Shown here: positions 5,727-5,867 of the stretch, piece after piece
Position numbering within the stretch: position 1 is the first letter of the stretch
How the letters are laid out: each line of letters opens with the position of its first letter
Assembly (NCBI GenBank): GCA_024635855.1
Contig: JAGXHZ010000074.1
Coordinates: forward strand, 1 to 5,867
Direction: 5' to 3'
Length of the DNA stretch: 5,867 nt
Origin: Sulfuricurvum sp.
GTDB taxonomy: Bacteria > Campylobacterota > Campylobacteria > Campylobacterales > Sulfurimonadaceae
Notes under the pieces: generated by a model
What the model saw: only the letters and a program-made list of their open reading frames with translations
Told to the model about the DNA's origin: nothing
The model's database searches: none
Made by a program: the position numbers and the translations under genes

Positions 5727-5867
5727 CTGTACCCTTCAGGGTGTAGAGGTTTTCACTAAAGTCAAAGTGATCTGCATTTGCAAAGCTTGGTTGTACTGTG
5801 TCTTTGGCTGAAAGTTGTAGTTGAGCTTTTTCGACTATCCAGTCAATATTCAAAGCAGGATCATCAA
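5719..5867 (-). CDS. rfbC: dTDP-4-dehydrorhamnose 3,5-epimerase, C-terminal part (5' end beyond window)
   Basis: Only the last 48 codons and two bases of another are present. They begin DDPALNIDW and continue with KAQLQLSAKDTVQPSF, the C-terminal wording of RfbC/RmlC (family form: DPALNIDWP...LSxKD). A tail NADHFDFSENLYTLKGTDV follows. The enzyme epimerises dTDP-4-dehydro-6-deoxyglucose at C3 and C5 before RfbD acts. The active-site His and Tyr are outside the window and cannot be checked. The TAA stop lies inside the rfbD start region (8-base overlap). The position directly before rfbD supports the call. Confidence 0.9.
   Translation of the reverse strand, partial: DDPALNIDWIVEKAQLQLSAKDTVQPSFANADHFDFSENLYTLKGTDV

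Noticed and set aside
1..5867. CRISPR array, tRNA or rRNA genes, or an intact insertion sequence.
   Set aside because: Reading both strands showed no regularly spaced repeats, no tRNA-like cloverleaf ends and no transposase.

Overview
The window is part of a surface-polysaccharide (O-antigen/LPS-type) sugar-nucleotide locus. Every real gene lies on the minus strand, so the locus reads from high to low coordinates. The moderate-to-low G+C, tightly overlapped genes and protein wording suggest a Campylobacterota (epsilonproteobacterial) genome of the Sulfurimonas/Sulfuricurvum kind. That assignment is a judgement from sequence style and was not tested by a search.

Module 1 (about 5867 down to 3808) is the dTDP-L-rhamnose pathway: the 3' end of rfbC (3,5-epimerase), rfbD (4-reductase) and rfbB (dTDP-glucose 4,6-dehydratase), each overlapping the next by a few bases. 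rfbA is not in the window. rfbB carries two short palindromic repeats of one family inside its reading frame, translated in the same phase as R-H-S...N-P peptides in two probable surface loops.

The scar (about 3807 down to 3151) holds no intact gene. Directly after rfbB, and overlapping its last codons, is a broken piece of a YhcG/DUF1016-type nuclease gene. An unrecognised, stop-riddled stretch follows, then the first ~19 codons of a UDP-glucose 6-dehydrogenase (ugd) that stop matching abruptly. Right behind that stub is a good sigma-70-like promoter facing the next module. The segment looks like the debris of at least two recombination or deletion events.

Module 2 (3150 down to 1) is rfbF (glucose-1-phosphate cytidylyltransferase), rfbG (CDP-glucose 4,6-dehydratase) and an acetolactate-synthase-like thiamine diphosphate (ThDP) enzyme cut by the window edge. 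They are joined by TAATG and ATGA start/stop overlaps. RfbF and RfbG make CDP-4-dehydro-6-deoxyglucose. A ThDP enzyme translationally coupled to them recalls YerE of Yersinia, which adds a two-carbon branch to a CDP-keto-deoxysugar. The inferred product is therefore a branched-chain deoxysugar of the yersiniose type, made alongside rhamnose. Parts of module 2 and the scar look AT-richer than module 1, consistent with modular exchange of the locus.
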